Source: Methyloversatilis universalis (GTDB lineage Bacteria > Pseudomonadota > Gammaproteobacteria > Methylococcales > Methylococcaceae). Taken from it: a stretch of DNA of 35,236 bases. How positions within the stretch are numbered: position 1 is the stretch's first letter; every line of letters begins with the position of its first letter. The stretch is from contig DYIL01000036.1 of assembly GCA_020723665.1 (NCBI GenBank), forward strand, positions 1 through 35,236, written 5' to 3'. Of the stretch, positions 8,697-17,754 are shown piece after piece. The translations under genes were made by a program, and so were the position numbers. Under the pieces are notes generated by a model. That model worked only from the letters and a program-made list of their open reading frames with translations, was not told the DNA's origin and did no database searches.

Positions 8697-10192
8697 CAGA
8701 AGCGCTCCAACTCGGGATGAGCCATCTGTCCGCCATGTACGTGCATCGCGCCGAATTCGGCGCAGCGGTGCAACGTCGGAATGGCTTTTCCGGGATTGAG
8801 CAGCCCTGCGGGATCGAAAGCCCGTTTGACCGCATGGAATTGCGCCAGTTCGGCGGCCCCGAACTGGACGCACATCTGGTTGATCTTTTCGACACCGACT
8901 CCGTGCTCGCCGGTAATGGTGCCGCCGACCTCGACGCAAACCTCCAGGATTTTCCCGCCCAGCTCCTCGACCCGCTCCAGTTCGCCCGGTTTGTTCGCGT
9001 CGTACAAAATGAGCGGATGGAGATTGCCGTCCCCGGCATGGAACACGTTTCCGACCGCCAGCCCATACTGCGCCGAAAGCTCCGCAATTCGGCGCAGCAC
9101 CTCGGGCAAGCGTTTGCGCGGAATCGTGCCGTCCATGCAGTAATAATCGGGCGAAATCCGCCCCGCTGCCGGAAATGCCGCCTTGCGCCCCGCCCAGAAC
9201 CGCTTGCGCTCGGCTTCGCCGGTCGACTGACGGACCTCGGTCGCGCCTTGCGTCCGGAAAATGTCCCGCGCTTTGAGGAGATCGCTTTCGACCTGCTCGG
9301 CAATGCCGTCGAATTCGCAGAGCACGATCGCCGCGGCATCGATCGGATATCCCGCATGCGCGAAGTCTTCCACCGCCCGAATGGTGATGTTGTCCATCAT
9401 TTCGAGACCGGCCGGAACCAGGCCGGCACCGATGATGGCGGTCACCGCCTCGCCTGCCGCCTCGACGCTGCCGAACGCGGCCAGGAGCACCTGCGCGCAC
9501 GGCGGGATCGGCAGCAGCTTCACGGTGATTTCGACGATCACGCCCAACAAACCCTCGGAACCCGTGATCAACGCCAACAGGTCGTAACCGGGTCCGTCGT
9601 ATCCCGATCCGCCCAGTGTCAGGAGTTCGCCGTCCATGGTGACGATCCGGACCTCAAGGACATTGTGCACGGTCAACCCGTATTTGAGGCAGTGAACGCC
9701 GCCCGAATTTTCCGCGACGTTGCCGCCGATAGTGCAGGCGATCTGCGAGGAGGGATCGGGCGCGTAATAAAGCCCGTAGGGCGCCGCGGCCTCGGATATG
9801 GCGAGATTGCGGACTCCCGGCTGAACCCGTGCGGTACGGTTGGCGCGATCGATTTCGACGATCCGGTTGAATTTGGCGAGACTCAGCAAGACGCCGTTGG
9901 CGACCGGCAAGGCTCCACCGGAGAGACCGGTACCCGCGCCCCGCGCCACGACCGGCACGCCGTGCTCCCGGCACACACGGAGCACGGCCTGAACCTGCTC
10001 TATCGTTTCCGGCAGAGCGACGATCCAGGGCAGTTCCCGGTATGCGGACAGCCCGTCGCACTCATAGGGACGAAGATCTTCCGCATCGAACAGCAGCCCG
10101 TCGCTCCCGACGTGCTCGCAAAGGAGTTGGAGAAAGCGGTCACGGTCGACGCGATGAGGGACTCGTTCGGATGGATGGACGCGATAAACCAT
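8696..10192 (-). CDS. glcD: Glycolate oxidase FAD-linked subunit GlcD
   Basis: Catalytic FAD subunit of glycolate oxidase, also related to D-lactate dehydrogenases of the same family. Of 498 residues the FAD-binding domain shows VARGAGTGLSGG near 82-93 and GGNVAENSGGVHCLKYG near 147-163; the C-terminal oxidase domain has GNVFHAGDGNLHP and TGEHGVGVEK, then KRAFDPAGLLNPGK. Presence of adjacent glcE and glcF favours glycolate rather than lactate. No glcC regulator, glcB or glcG is in the window. First gene of the operon; no strong ribosome site precedes the ATG at 10192. Confidence 0.94.
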   Translation of the reverse strand: MVYRVHPSERVPHRVDRDRFLQLLCEHVGSDGLLFDAEDLRPYECDGLSAYRELPWIVALPETIEQVQAVLRVCREHGVPVVARGAGTGLSGGALPVANGVLLSLAKFNRIVEIDRANRTARVQPGVRNLAISEAAAPYGLYYAPDPSSQIACTIGGNVAENSGGVHCLKYGLTVHNVLEVRIVTMDGELLTLGGSGYDGPGYDLLALITGSEGLLGVIVEITVKLLPIPPCAQVLLAAFGSVEAAGEAVTAIIGAGLVPAGLEMMDNITIRAVEDFAHAGYPIDAAAIVLCEFDGIAEQVESDLLKARDIFRTQGATEVRQSTGEAERKRFWAGRKAAFPAAGRISPDYYCMDGTIPRKRLPEVLRRIAELSAQYGLAVGNVFHAGDGNLHPLILYDANKPGELERVEELGGKILEVCVEVGGTITGEHGVGVEKINQMCVQFGAAELAQFHAVKRAFDPAGLLNPGKAIPTLHRCAEFGAMHVHGGQMAHPELERF

Positions 10193-10244
10193 GTTTCAAC
10201 CCATGCCCGGCATCAAATCCACCGGGCGAGAACCGCCGTATGGA

Positions 10245-10952
10245 TCAGACCGAATGCCGTCCGAAATAGCTATCATCCTTGCGTCCTTCGAGCAAAAAGA
10301 AGCGATACAGCAACATGCCGGCGATGAAGCCGCCGAGATGTCCGAACCAGGCGACATCCGCGAAAGGCTCGTCGGAAGGCGTGCCGACGGTCACTTTGTA
10401 TAGCTGTATGATCACCCAAATCCCCAGAAAGGCGATGGCCGGCACCTCGACGAACCACGGCAGGAAGAACATCCAGATCACCACCCGAGCGTAAGGAAAC
10501 AAGAAATAATAAGCGCCCATGACCCCCGCGATGGCGCCGGAAGCGCCGATAGTCGGGATGTTGGACCTGGAGTTGGTGTAAATGTGCACGATTCCGGCGA
10601 TCAAACCGCAGATCAAATAGAAGGCCAGAAACCTCACGCTGCCCATGCGGTCCTCGACATTGTCGCCGAATATCCAGAGCAACCACAAGTTGAGAACCAA
10701 ATGCAGCGCTCCGCCGTGAATGAACATGCTGCTCACGAACGGGGTATAATCGCCGGGCGGGAAACCGACCCGGACCGCCCAGTCCGGATTCGCGTACCGT
10801 GCCGGCACCAACCCGTGGAGATTCAGAAAGTAATACAAGTCCTGATCGGACAGCCACTGGGTATAGGCAAAGGCGGCCAGATTCAGCGCGATGATCGCCC
10901 AGGTCATCCATGGCGTATGCCGGGTGGGAATCGTGTCACGATAAGGAATCAT
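10245..10952 (-). CDS. Rhomboid family intramembrane serine protease
   Basis: Polytopic membrane protease that cleaves substrates within the lipid bilayer. The 235-residue protein has six or so hydrophobic segments; the catalytic serine is S138 in GASGAIAG and the catalytic histidine H205 in WFGHLGGFIAG. The HGGALHLVLNLWLLWIFG segment near 79-96 corresponds to the conserved L1 loop and helix 2 region of rhomboids. It belongs to the GlpG-like prokaryotic group with an extended L1 loop but lacks a separate cytoplasmic N-domain. It lies 52 bases upstream of glcD and 52 bases downstream of the DUF2232 gene, all on one strand, so co-transcription is possible. Confidence 0.92.
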   Translation of the reverse strand: MIPYRDTIPTRHTPWMTWAIIALNLAAFAYTQWLSDQDLYYFLNLHGLVPARYANPDWAVRVGFPPGDYTPFVSSMFIHGGALHLVLNLWLLWIFGDNVEDRMGSVRFLAFYLICGLIAGIVHIYTNSRSNIPTIGASGAIAGVMGAYYFLFPYARVVIWMFFLPWFVEVPAIAFLGIWVIIQLYKVTVGTPSDEPFADVAWFGHLGGFIAGMLLYRFFLLEGRKDDSYFGRHSV

Positions 10953-11004
10953 CGCTCGACCCTGAGTGATAATCCGAAGACTGGACGCGTTGCCGCTCGC
11001 CGAC

Positions 11005-11883
11005 TCACCTTTTTCTCGCCCGCGCCCGAAAATCGATCAAAGCATCGACGGCGCCGACCAGTGCCAGCCCTACGACAGCGTATTGAGGAGCGAATATCAG
11101 GGCCACATAAGGCGGCGCCGACCAACCCCAATGCAAGCCTCTCGCGGCGACGAGACCGTGCACCACCGCCAATCCTACGAAGAAGTACATCATCACCGCC
11201 ACCATGAGGAGATCGGCGACCAGGATCAAGCTCACCGCACCTGACGCCCAAATCGCGCCGACTATCGCCGGCAAAGCGAGCCGCGGCAGTCGAAGACGCT
11301 GAAACTCGGTACCGAAGCCGCCAGGATTGTAGACCAGGGATTGCAGCCAGCGCGCGCACAACAGGCCGAACATCAAGGCAAAGCCGTAAAGCACGGCAAC
11401 CAGGCCGTTCATCAGACGCAGCGTTCCATCCCGCTCGAACCCTTGGACCGTCGCGCCCGGTACCGCAGCGACGGCCCGCCTCAGCCAGGACTGCCAGAAT
11501 GCGACCACGTCGCCGGTGACCCAGTGCATACCCAGGACGAACACGCCGACGGTCACGCCCACCATGATTAGAGCCAACCCCTGCGACTCCGTGCGCCGCA
11601 AAGTTTCCGTGCAAACCAGCAGCGGCAGCCAAATCGCGAACACCACCGGGAAATCGAGACCCGGCCGAAGCGTCATCATGGACCAACCCGCCGAGACCAC
11701 GACCGCGGCGCCGGCCGCTATCGCCACACCTTCCGGCCAGCCTTTGCGCAAAGCCACCAAACCCAGCGCCGCGGCGCTGAGCAAAGCGAACGGAAGCACT
11801 TTCAGCGACAAAAACCCGAATATGCCGACTATCGCGATCGCATGCAGCCGGCTTCGCATGATGAAAGCCGCAAACTCACGCAT
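11005..11883 (-). CDS. DUF2232 family membrane protein
   Basis: Multi-span inner-membrane protein of 292 residues with about eight hydrophobic segments, resembling the gammaproteobacterial DUF2232 (YybS-like) family, whose function is unknown. Its N-terminus MREFAAFIMRSR followed by a long hydrophobic stretch is typical for these proteins, so I chose the ATG at 11883. The frame extends back to an ATG at 11943 and a TTG at 11961, but the added residues are basic and unlike the family. The C-terminus is very basic (RARARKR). Its neighbour is the rhomboid gene. Confidence 0.8.
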   Translation of the reverse strand: MREFAAFIMRSRLHAIAIVGIFGFLSLKVLPFALLSAAALGLVALRKGWPEGVAIAAGAAVVVSAGWSMMTLRPGLDFPVVFAIWLPLLVCTETLRRTESQGLALIMVGVTVGVFVLGMHWVTGDVVAFWQSWLRRAVAAVPGATVQGFERDGTLRLMNGLVAVLYGFALMFGLLCARWLQSLVYNPGGFGTEFQRLRLPRLALPAIVGAIWASGAVSLILVADLLMVAVMMYFFVGLAVVHGLVAARGLHWGWSAPPYVALIFAPQYAVVGLALVGAVDALIDFRARARKR

Positions 11884-12217
11884 CGTCGAACGCTCGCACC
11901 GCTGCACCCGCCGGACCACGGCCGCTCCGACCCGATTTTTCATTTTCTTGTATTGCTTCAATCATCGCCTTGATTTTTTCGTCGAAATTTCTTCTATGCC
12001 CGAACGCGGGCCTTGTCATCCCGCATCCGAGCCCCTCTTCAGTTTTCGCCTCCCCAACGAATCTTACCGATTCTCGCTTGAAACGCGAAAACCTTTTCTC
12101 CCGTCTCCGCGCCAAAGCCTTCGAATTCGAAAGTCGACCGTCCGAGTGACCGTGATGTCTTGCGTCTTCCAATTGGAGTAAGATCGACAGCCACTTTTCT
12201 TCCGAAAAGGAGGTGCA
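11884..12217. promoter_or_regulatory. Divergent intergenic region with two perfect palindromes
   Basis: This 334-base space separates the minus-strand DUF2232 gene from the plus-strand sulfite dehydrogenase gene. I see no protein-coding frame that looks real. It holds two perfect palindromes, TTCGAATTCGAA at 12120-12131 and TCCAATTGGA at 12168-12177, 40-100 bases before the soxC start, which could be operator sites. No convincing sigma-70 pair was found. Confidence 0.35.
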
Positions 12218-13498
12218 ATGAGCGACGAAGAAGCACATGAGCCGAAAATCCTGGCGTCCGCGGCCGGCGGTGGCCTCCTGGACCGCCGGCTGTTTCTTAA
12301 AAAGGGCTTGGCTTTCGGCGCCGGCGCGGCACTTACAGGACACGTCGTCAAAGGTCTGGCCGAAGAGCCGCCTGCCTGGATGAAGACGCCGGGCGAACCG
12401 TTCAGCAATTACGGCCGCCCCTCGCCTCACGAAAAAGATGTCATACGCTGGATTTCCGCCAATGCGGGCGCGCCGGGCAACGGCATATCCTGGACCCCGC
12501 TGCACAAACTGGAAGGCATCGTCACGCCCAATGGCCTTCATTTCGAGCGGCACCATAACGGCGTGCCGCAGATCGATCCTCACCAGCATCGCCTGTTGAT
12601 ACACGGCCTGGTCGAAAGGCCGCTGTCCTTCGGTATCGACGATCTTTTGCGCTACCCGATGGTCTCCCGTCTCTGCTTCGTCGAATGCGGCGGCAACAGC
12701 AATGCCGGCTGGCACGAGGAACCGATACAAACGCCCGTCGGCTATTTCCACGGCCTGGCCTCGTGCAGCGAATGGACCGGCGTTCCGCTCGCCGTCGTTC
12801 TGGAGGAAGCCGGATTGCGCCCCGAGGCCCGCTGGCTCATCGCCGAGGGCGCGGACGCCGCCGCCATGAACATCAGCATTCCGGTGGAAAAAGCCCTGGA
12901 CGACGCCATGCTCGCGCTCTATCAGAACGGCGAGCGCTTACGCCCCGAAAACGGATATCCCTTGCGACTGATTCTGCCGGGGTGGGAGGCGGTGCTCAGC
13001 GTCAAATGGCTGCGCCGCTTGCAGGCCGCGAACCGGCCGGTCATGGCCCGCAACGAGACCGCCCAATACACCGAACTGCTGCCCTCCGGCAAGGCGCGGC
13101 AGTTCACCTTCGTCATGGACGCGAAGTCGATCATCACCTTTCCATCGCCCGGCCGGAACCTGTCGGGTCCGGGTCTTTACCAGATCAGCGGCCTCGCCTG
13201 GAGCGGCCGGGGAAGGGTCAAACGGGTCGAGATCTCCGCCGACGGCGGCCGCAGTTGGGCGGAAGCGGCGCTGCAGGAACCGGTTTTGCCGCAGTGTTTC
13301 ACCCGTTTTCGTCTGCCGTGGCGTTGGGAGGGCGCTCCCTTGGTGCTCAAGAGCCGCGCCACGGACGAAACCGGCTATGTTCAGCCGGAACGCGAGGCGC
13401 TGATCGCCGAACGCGGGCGGCACGGTTATTTCCATTACAACGCCGTCGTCGCCTGGGCCGTGGCTAAGGACGGCACCGTGAGTCATGTCTATGCGTAA
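12218..13498 (+). CDS. soxC: SoxC-like molybdopterin sulfite dehydrogenase
   Basis: Periplasmic molybdenum enzyme of the sulfite oxidase family, likely oxidising sulfite or a related sulfur group and passing electrons to a cytochrome. The 426-residue protein has a twin-arginine signal, DRRLFLKKG with R23-R24 followed by a hydrophobic stretch ending near 47. The molybdenum-ligating cysteine is C157 in FVECGGNS, the counterpart of the CAGN motif. The C-terminal dimerisation domain occupies about 290-420 (VEISADGGRSW). A strong AAGGAGG site stands 7 bases before the ATG. The next gene, a c-type cytochrome, overlaps its end by 14 bases, the SoxCD/SorAB pattern. No other sox genes are in the window, so a stand-alone sulfite dehydrogenase is more likely than a full Sox system. 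Confidence 0.9.
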   Translation: MSDEEAHEPKILASAAGGGLLDRRLFLKKGLAFGAGAALTGHVVKGLAEEPPAWMKTPGEPFSNYGRPSPHEKDVIRWISANAGAPGNGISWTPLHKLEGIVTPNGLHFERHHNGVPQIDPHQHRLLIHGLVERPLSFGIDDLLRYPMVSRLCFVECGGNSNAGWHEEPIQTPVGYFHGLASCSEWTGVPLAVVLEEAGLRPEARWLIAEGADAAAMNISIPVEKALDDAMLALYQNGERLRPENGYPLRLILPGWEAVLSVKWLRRLQAANRPVMARNETAQYTELLPSGKARQFTFVMDAKSIITFPSPGRNLSGPGLYQISGLAWSGRGRVKRVEISADGGRSWAEAALQEPVLPQCFTRFRLPWRWEGAPLVLKSRATDETGYVQPEREALIAERGRHGYFHYNAVVAWAVAKDGTVSHVYA

Positions 13499-14045
13499 AG
13501 AACGTCAACGAAGCGTTCGACAGCTACCGAAGCTGGCGATAGCCTGCTTCGCCCTATCCGCCGCGTGTTCCGCCGAACCGGAGGGTCCCAGGCTCGGACA
13601 CCCTGCTTCACCCGAAGAGATCGCCGCTAAGGACATCAATGTCTTCCCCGACGGTACCGGACTCCCGCCCGGCAAAGGCACGGCCCGCGAAGGCAAGGTT
13701 CTTTACGATGCCAAATGCGCATCGTGCCACGGCCCCAAAGGCATCGGCGGTAGCGCCGGGGAACTGGCCGGAGGCGGCTCTCTTACCGGCCCCCATCCGG
13801 ACAGGAACATCGGCACTTACTGGCCTTACGCCACCACCCTGTTCGATTTCATCCGCCGCTCCATGCCGCTGGATGCGCCCCGCAGCCTGAACGACGATCA
13901 GGTTTACGCCGTCACGGCTTATCTCCTGCACATCAACGGCATCATCGACGACCGCACCGAAATGAACGCGACGAGCTTGGCGCGGGTCGAGATGCCGAAC
14001 CGGCACGGCTTTATACCAATATGGCCGGGTGAAAAAGCGCGATGA
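13485..14045 (+). CDS. c-type cytochrome, SoxD/SorB-like electron acceptor
   Basis: A monohaem cytochrome c of 186 residues, presumed electron acceptor of the overlapping sulfite dehydrogenase. The haem site is C78-A-S-C81-H82 and M127 in RRSMPLD is the probable sixth ligand. The N-terminus has a basic region and a hydrophobic stretch ending in LSAAC, so it is exported and may be a lipoprotein anchored at C28. It is half the size of diheme SoxD of Paracoccus type and larger than SorB. The start is ATG 13485 or ATG 13491, both inside the end of soxC in another frame. A small hairpin (CCTGGC 14097-14102, GCCAGG 14108-14113) follows about 50 bases after the stop. Confidence 0.88.
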   Translation: MSMRKERQRSVRQLPKLAIACFALSAACSAEPEGPRLGHPASPEEIAAKDINVFPDGTGLPPGKGTAREGKVLYDAKCASCHGPKGIGGSAGELAGGGSLTGPHPDRNIGTYWPYATTLFDFIRRSMPLDAPRSLNDDQVYAVTAYLLHINGIIDDRTEMNATSLARVEMPNRHGFIPIWPGEKAR

Positions 14046-14194
14046 AAAATGAGCTCGCCCTCTGACCTCCCCAGAGTTGGCCCAAGGATTTCGAGGCCTG
14101 GCGGAAAGCCAGGAGTGAGCGTGTCTTCATGATGAACGGTAATGGTATCGTTTTTGCATACTATTTTTGATCTCGCCACAAGAGGAAAGGACGC

Positions 14195-14380
14195 ATGTAT
14201 ACCCACAGACCATTGTGTTGGGTCGACGAACAATGTCGCAAACCGGCCGTTTACGACCTCAGAAAGCCCATGACCCTGCCCGGATTGGCCGGCGCACACC
14301 GGTTTTTGTGTGAAGAGCACGGAAAACTGCTCTCCAAGCGATATCGGCAGAAATACCGCATGGACAAGGCTTGGCGGTAA
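14195..14380 (+). CDS. Small Cys-containing protein, unknown
   Basis: A 61-residue ORF I do not recognise. It has C8, C14, C39 and H42, spaced C-x5-C ... C-x2-H, which could bind a metal as a small zinc-finger-like fold, and it is rich in Lys/Arg at the C-terminus (SKRYRQKYR). No signal peptide. An AGAGGAAAGG site lies 4-13 bases before the ATG, and a terminator-like stem with five T follows 35 bases after the stop, so it looks like a complete transcription unit. Confidence 0.65.
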   Translation: MYTHRPLCWVDEQCRKPAVYDLRKPMTLPGLAGAHRFLCEEHGKLLSKRYRQKYRMDKAWR

Positions 14381-14405
14381 CGCTGCGTGCCCCGGAGACG
14401 GTCGA

Positions 14406-14438
14406 GACACGGGCGGTGTCCGGGACCTGACACTTTTT
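14406..14438 (+). terminator. Terminator with overlapping alternative hairpin
   Basis: GTGTC (14416-14420) pairs with GACAC (14429-14433) and is followed at once by TTTTT (14434-14438). An upstream GACAC (14406-14410) can instead pair with the same GTGTC, so two exclusive hairpins are possible, an attenuator-like layout. It likely ends the 61-residue gene's transcript. Confidence 0.45.
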
Positions 14439-14537
14439 GACCGTTTCCATCGCCCCCTGTCGGGTCGACATGGAACGCCTCGCTTTTGTCTCATTCCATT
14501 TCTCAATCAAAAGGAAAACGTTGTTGGCCGGAATAAG

Positions 14538-14738
14538 CCCTTCGACGTTGCTCAGGACAGGCCCTTCGGGCCGTGCTTCGCACGTTAGCGTTCGCTCCCG
14601 GCGAACGGGTGCGCGGGTAAGCGCCGCTTGCGGCTCCCAACGGGGAAAGCGCGGCGTGATGGGGTTGGGTGAGGGGCCTTTTGGATCCAACAAGTTGCAC
14701 CGTTCGCCTTTCCCACTGGAAACTTAATCAGAGCTTCC
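14538..14738. repeat. Type A repeat element, copy 2 (left end atypical)
   Basis: Matches the inverse of copy 1 over the GTTCGC/GCGAAC hairpin, the GGATCC-containing segment and the right terminus AGAGCTTCC (14730-14738), followed by TTAA. On the left the common core is present at 14538-14558 but in the opposite orientation to the rest of the element, and no GGAAGCTCT left end is seen. It fills most of the 14381-14883 gene-free interval between the 61-residue gene and miaA; the remainder, 14739-14883, shows nothing I can identify. Confidence 0.7.
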
Positions 14739-14883
14739 TTAAAGAAATTTTCTTTTTATTGGAAAAAATGGAATTAGCAGAATTCCCGAGCGGGTTCCGT
14801 CGGACTTCAAGAAAATACCGATGGAGTCCGAGCCGTGTGCCGCTTTCGCCGGACTTACCTCGCCGAGCGAGTCCACTCGCTCT

Positions 14884-15831
14884 TCATGTCTTTTTCAAGC
14901 GCACCGCAACGTCCCGCAACACGGCATCGACCAATCGTTCGTCCTCACTGACATACCGCAAGGCGTCGTTCTCGCGCCTCAGCCAGGTGAGCTGGCGCTT
15001 GGCGAATTGGCGGGTGGCGACGACGCCGCGCTCGATCAGGGTATCGCGGTCGTATTCGCCTTCCAGATAAGCCCAGACCTGCCGATAACCCACGGCACGG
15101 ATGGAGGGTAGATCGGGATTGAGATCGCCCCTTTCGTACAGGGCGCGGACTTCTTCGATGAACCCGGTTTCGATCATTGCCAAGAAGCGCCGCCGAATCC
15201 GCTCGTGCAGAGCTTCGCGGCTCGCGGGCGCGACGACGATTCGGATGGCGTCGAACGGCAAAGGCTCCGACCGGGTCTCGGCGCACAGCACGGTCAGCGG
15301 AACCCCGGTCACGCGATAGACCTCGAGGGCCCGCTGGATACGCTGCGGGTCGTTGGGATGAATGCGCGCCGCCGCTGCCGGGTCGATTCGCCCAAGTTCC
15401 GCGTGCAGTTGCGCCCAGCCGAAACGCGCCGCTTCCTCGTCGATTTGCCGCCGGACATCGGGATCGGCGGCGGGCAGGCTCGAAAGGCCGTATAACAAAG
15501 CATTGAAATAGAGCATCGTGCCGCCCGCCAGGATCGGCAGCTTGCCGCGTCCTGCGATGTCGTGCATTAGGGCAAGCGCTTCCTCGCGAAAACGGCCGGT
15601 GGAATAAGGCTCGGCCGGATCCAGAATGTCGATCAGATGATGCGGGATACCCTCCCTTTCCTCCCGGCTCGGTTTGGCGGTGCCGATGTCCATGCCGCGG
15701 TAGACCAACGCCGAGTCGACGCTGATCACTTCGCCGTCCAGCGCCTTGGCCAGTTCGATAGCGAGCCGCGTCTTGCCCGAAGCGGTCGGTCCCATCAGGG
15801 CGACGGCTGGGGATGATGGATATTCGCTCAC
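14884..15831 (-). CDS. miaA: tRNA dimethylallyltransferase MiaA
   Basis: Transfers a dimethylallyl group to N6 of A37 in tRNA, giving i6A that MiaB then modifies. The 315-residue protein has the P-loop GPTASGKT at 14-21, the [16 protein letters not shown] motif at about 39-54, [10 protein letters not shown] near 63-72, and [14 protein letters not shown], all family signatures. The frame is open 24 codons further upstream, but the GTG at 15831 overlaps the mutL stop as GTGA, gives the normal MiaA length and a normal N-terminus, so I chose it. Last gene of the nnrD-tsaE-amiC-mutL-miaA operon. In many gammaproteobacteria hfq follows; here it does not. Confidence 0.95.
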   Translation of the reverse strand: MSEYPSSPAVALMGPTASGKTRLAIELAKALDGEVISVDSALVYRGMDIGTAKPSREEREGIPHHLIDILDPAEPYSTGRFREEALALMHDIAGRGKLPILAGGTMLYFNALLYGLSSLPAADPDVRRQIDEEAARFGWAQLHAELGRIDPAAAARIHPNDPQRIQRALEVYRVTGVPLTVLCAETRSEPLPFDAIRIVVAPASREALHERIRRRFLAMIETGFIEEVRALYERGDLNPDLPSIRAVGYRQVWAYLEGEYDRDTLIERGVVATRQFAKRQLTWLRRENDALRYVSEDERLVDAVLRDVAVRLKKT

Positions 15832-17612
15832 TGGCCCCGCATGAAGAGACGGTTCAAGTCGTTGAGGCTCAGTTCGATCCAGGTCGGGCGACCGTGGTTG
15901 CACTGGCCGCTGCGCTCCGTCGCTTCCATTTCGCGAAGCAGCGTATTCATTTCCGGCACGGTCAGCTTGCGATTGGCCCTCACCGAACCATGACAGGCCA
16001 TGGTCGCCAGAACTTCGTTCATCGACTGTTCGATTCGGACGCTCCGTCCGTGCTGGTTGAGATCGGACAGCACGTCGCGCACCAGGCGCTCGCCGTCCGC
16101 GTCCGCCAACAGGGCGGGCAGGGCTCGCAACATGAGCGTTTCCGGGCCGGTTCGACGGAGTTCGAGACCTAAGGTTTCGAATGCGGCGGACGCCTCCTCC
16201 GCCAAGTCGGCTTCGGCCGAAGTGACCTGAATCCGTACCGGGAGCAGCAAGGGTTGGATCGGAACCGATCCCGCACGGACCTGTTCCTTCAGCTTTTCAT
16301 AGGTGATGCGTTCATGGGCGGCGTGAGCGTCCACCACGATCAGCCCGTCGCGGCTCTCGGCCAGAATGAACGCGCCATGTAGATGAGCGACGGCGAACCC
16401 GAGCGGCGGCACCTGTGCATCGGGTTTCGGCTCATGCGGCGGTTTCAGCTTGGCCGCTGGCGCGGAATAAAGATCGGCGTAACTTCGAATCGCGTCCGCG
16501 ACTTGCAGGGGCAACGCGGGTTGCCGGTAGGCCTTGGAGAACCAAACCTCCGCGGCCGCACCCGCCGCTCTCCGTTCCAAAGGAGGTGTTACCTCGGCTT
16601 CGGCGGTCTTTGGCTTGCTCTCGGCCAAGGCCCGGTGCAAGGCGCGAAACAGAAAATCGTGCACCATCCGGGAATCGCGAAAACGCACTTCCAATTTCGC
16701 CGGATGGGCATTGACGTCGACCAGCCCGGGATCTAAATCGAGATACAACGCGTACACCGGCTGGCGCCCGTGATAAAGCACGTCCTGATAGGCCTGCTTC
16801 ACGGCATAGCTCACCAGCTTGTCCCGAACCAAACGCCCGTTCACATAGAAAAACTGCATGTCGGCTTGACTGCGGGAAAAGGTCGGAAGCCCCACCCAGC
16901 CGGAAAGCTTGAGCCCCGCCGCGGAAAACTCCACGGTCAGCGCGTTCTCCAAAAACGCATCGCCGAGCACGAGGCCGAGGCGTCGCTCGATTTCGGCTTG
17001 CGTTTCCGCCGGCCGCAAGTTCAATACCGTGCGCGCCTCGTGTCTCAAGGAAAAACCGACGTCGAACCGGCTCAGCGCCATGCGCCTGATCAGCGTTTCG
17101 ATATGGGAGAACTCGGTCTTGTCCGAACGCAGAAACTTCCGACGCGCCGGCGTGTTATGGAAAAGATCGCGAACCTCCACCGTCGTTCCCTCGGGATGGG
17201 CCGCCGGCTGTACGTCGAAATCGGTTTCCGTGCCGTCCGCCGTGACGCGCCAGGCACAACGCTCGCCGCGCGTCCGCGAGGTCAGGGTCAAACGCGCGAC
17301 GGAACTGATGCTGGGCAGGGCTTCGCCCCGGAATCCCATGCTGGTTACCCGCTCCAAATCCTCCAGGCTGGCAATCTTGCTGGTCGCATGCCGGGACAGG
17401 GCGAGCGGTAACTCCTCTCGACCGATGCCGCAGCCGTCGTCACGGATGCGAATCAAGCGCAAGCCTCCCTGCTCCACTTCGATATGCACCCAACGTGCGG
17501 CGGCATCGAAGGCATTTTCGACCAACTCCTTCACCACCGAGGCAGGACGCTCGACGACTTCGCCGGCGGCGATTTGGTTGATCAATTGGGGAGGGAGGAT
17601 GCGAATAGGCAT
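15828..17612 (-). CDS. mutL: DNA mismatch repair protein MutL
   Basis: MutL links MutS mismatch recognition to strand removal. The 594-residue protein has the GHKL ATPase domain at about 1-330: [13 protein letters not shown] (motif I), DDGCGIG (motif II) and [13 protein letters not shown] (motif III). The C-terminal dimerisation domain is at about 405-575. It carries [14 protein letters not shown], close to the DQHAx2Ex4E endonuclease motif, and [12 protein letters not shown] near the end, the pattern of MutL proteins with their own nicking activity rather than the E. coli type. The CPC-like zinc partner GQCNHGRP is also present. Upstream of miaA, downstream of amiC, as in E. coli. Confidence 0.96.
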   Translation of the reverse strand: MPIRILPPQLINQIAAGEVVERPASVVKELVENAFDAAARWVHIEVEQGGLRLIRIRDDGCGIGREELPLALSRHATSKIASLEDLERVTSMGFRGEALPSISSVARLTLTSRTRGERCAWRVTADGTETDFDVQPAAHPEGTTVEVRDLFHNTPARRKFLRSDKTEFSHIETLIRRMALSRFDVGFSLRHEARTVLNLRPAETQAEIERRLGLVLGDAFLENALTVEFSAAGLKLSGWVGLPTFSRSQADMQFFYVNGRLVRDKLVSYAVKQAYQDVLYHGRQPVYALYLDLDPGLVDVNAHPAKLEVRFRDSRMVHDFLFRALHRALAESKPKTAEAEVTPPLERRAAGAAAEVWFSKAYRQPALPLQVADAIRSYADLYSAPAAKLKPPHEPKPDAQVPPLGFAVAHLHGAFILAESRDGLIVVDAHAAHERITYEKLKEQVRAGSVPIQPLLLPVRIQVTSAEADLAEEASAAFETLGLELRRTGPETLMLRALPALLADADGERLVRDVLSDLNQHGRSVRIEQSMNEVLATMACHGSVRANRKLTVPEMNTLLREMEATERSGQCNHGRPTWIELSLNDLNRLFMRGQ

Positions 17613-17754
17613 GGCGGACCGGGCTGACGAATCGCGAAAAGGTTTTGCGCTTAGACCAGATCCGGAGGTTCGGATTCGGTACGCCGCCTATTCTCGGGAA
17701 AATGGAGGACTAATGAAAGACAGCGCACCCGAATCGGTGTTCGGCGCAAGCGCT

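Noticed and set aside
8717..10327. 536-residue plus-strand open frame opposite glcD
   Set aside because: Shadow of the GC-rich glcD/glcE region; composition is Arg/Gln/Asp-rich without any family motif, while the minus strand carries clear FAD-binding motifs.
11876..12751. 291-residue minus-strand open frame across the soxC start
   Set aside because: Opposes the signal peptide and catalytic core of soxC and lacks motifs.
17713..17754. Plus-strand GGAGGACTAATG resembling a gene start between mutL and amiC
   Set aside because: The frame that follows runs antisense through the amiC 3' end and has no protein-like features.
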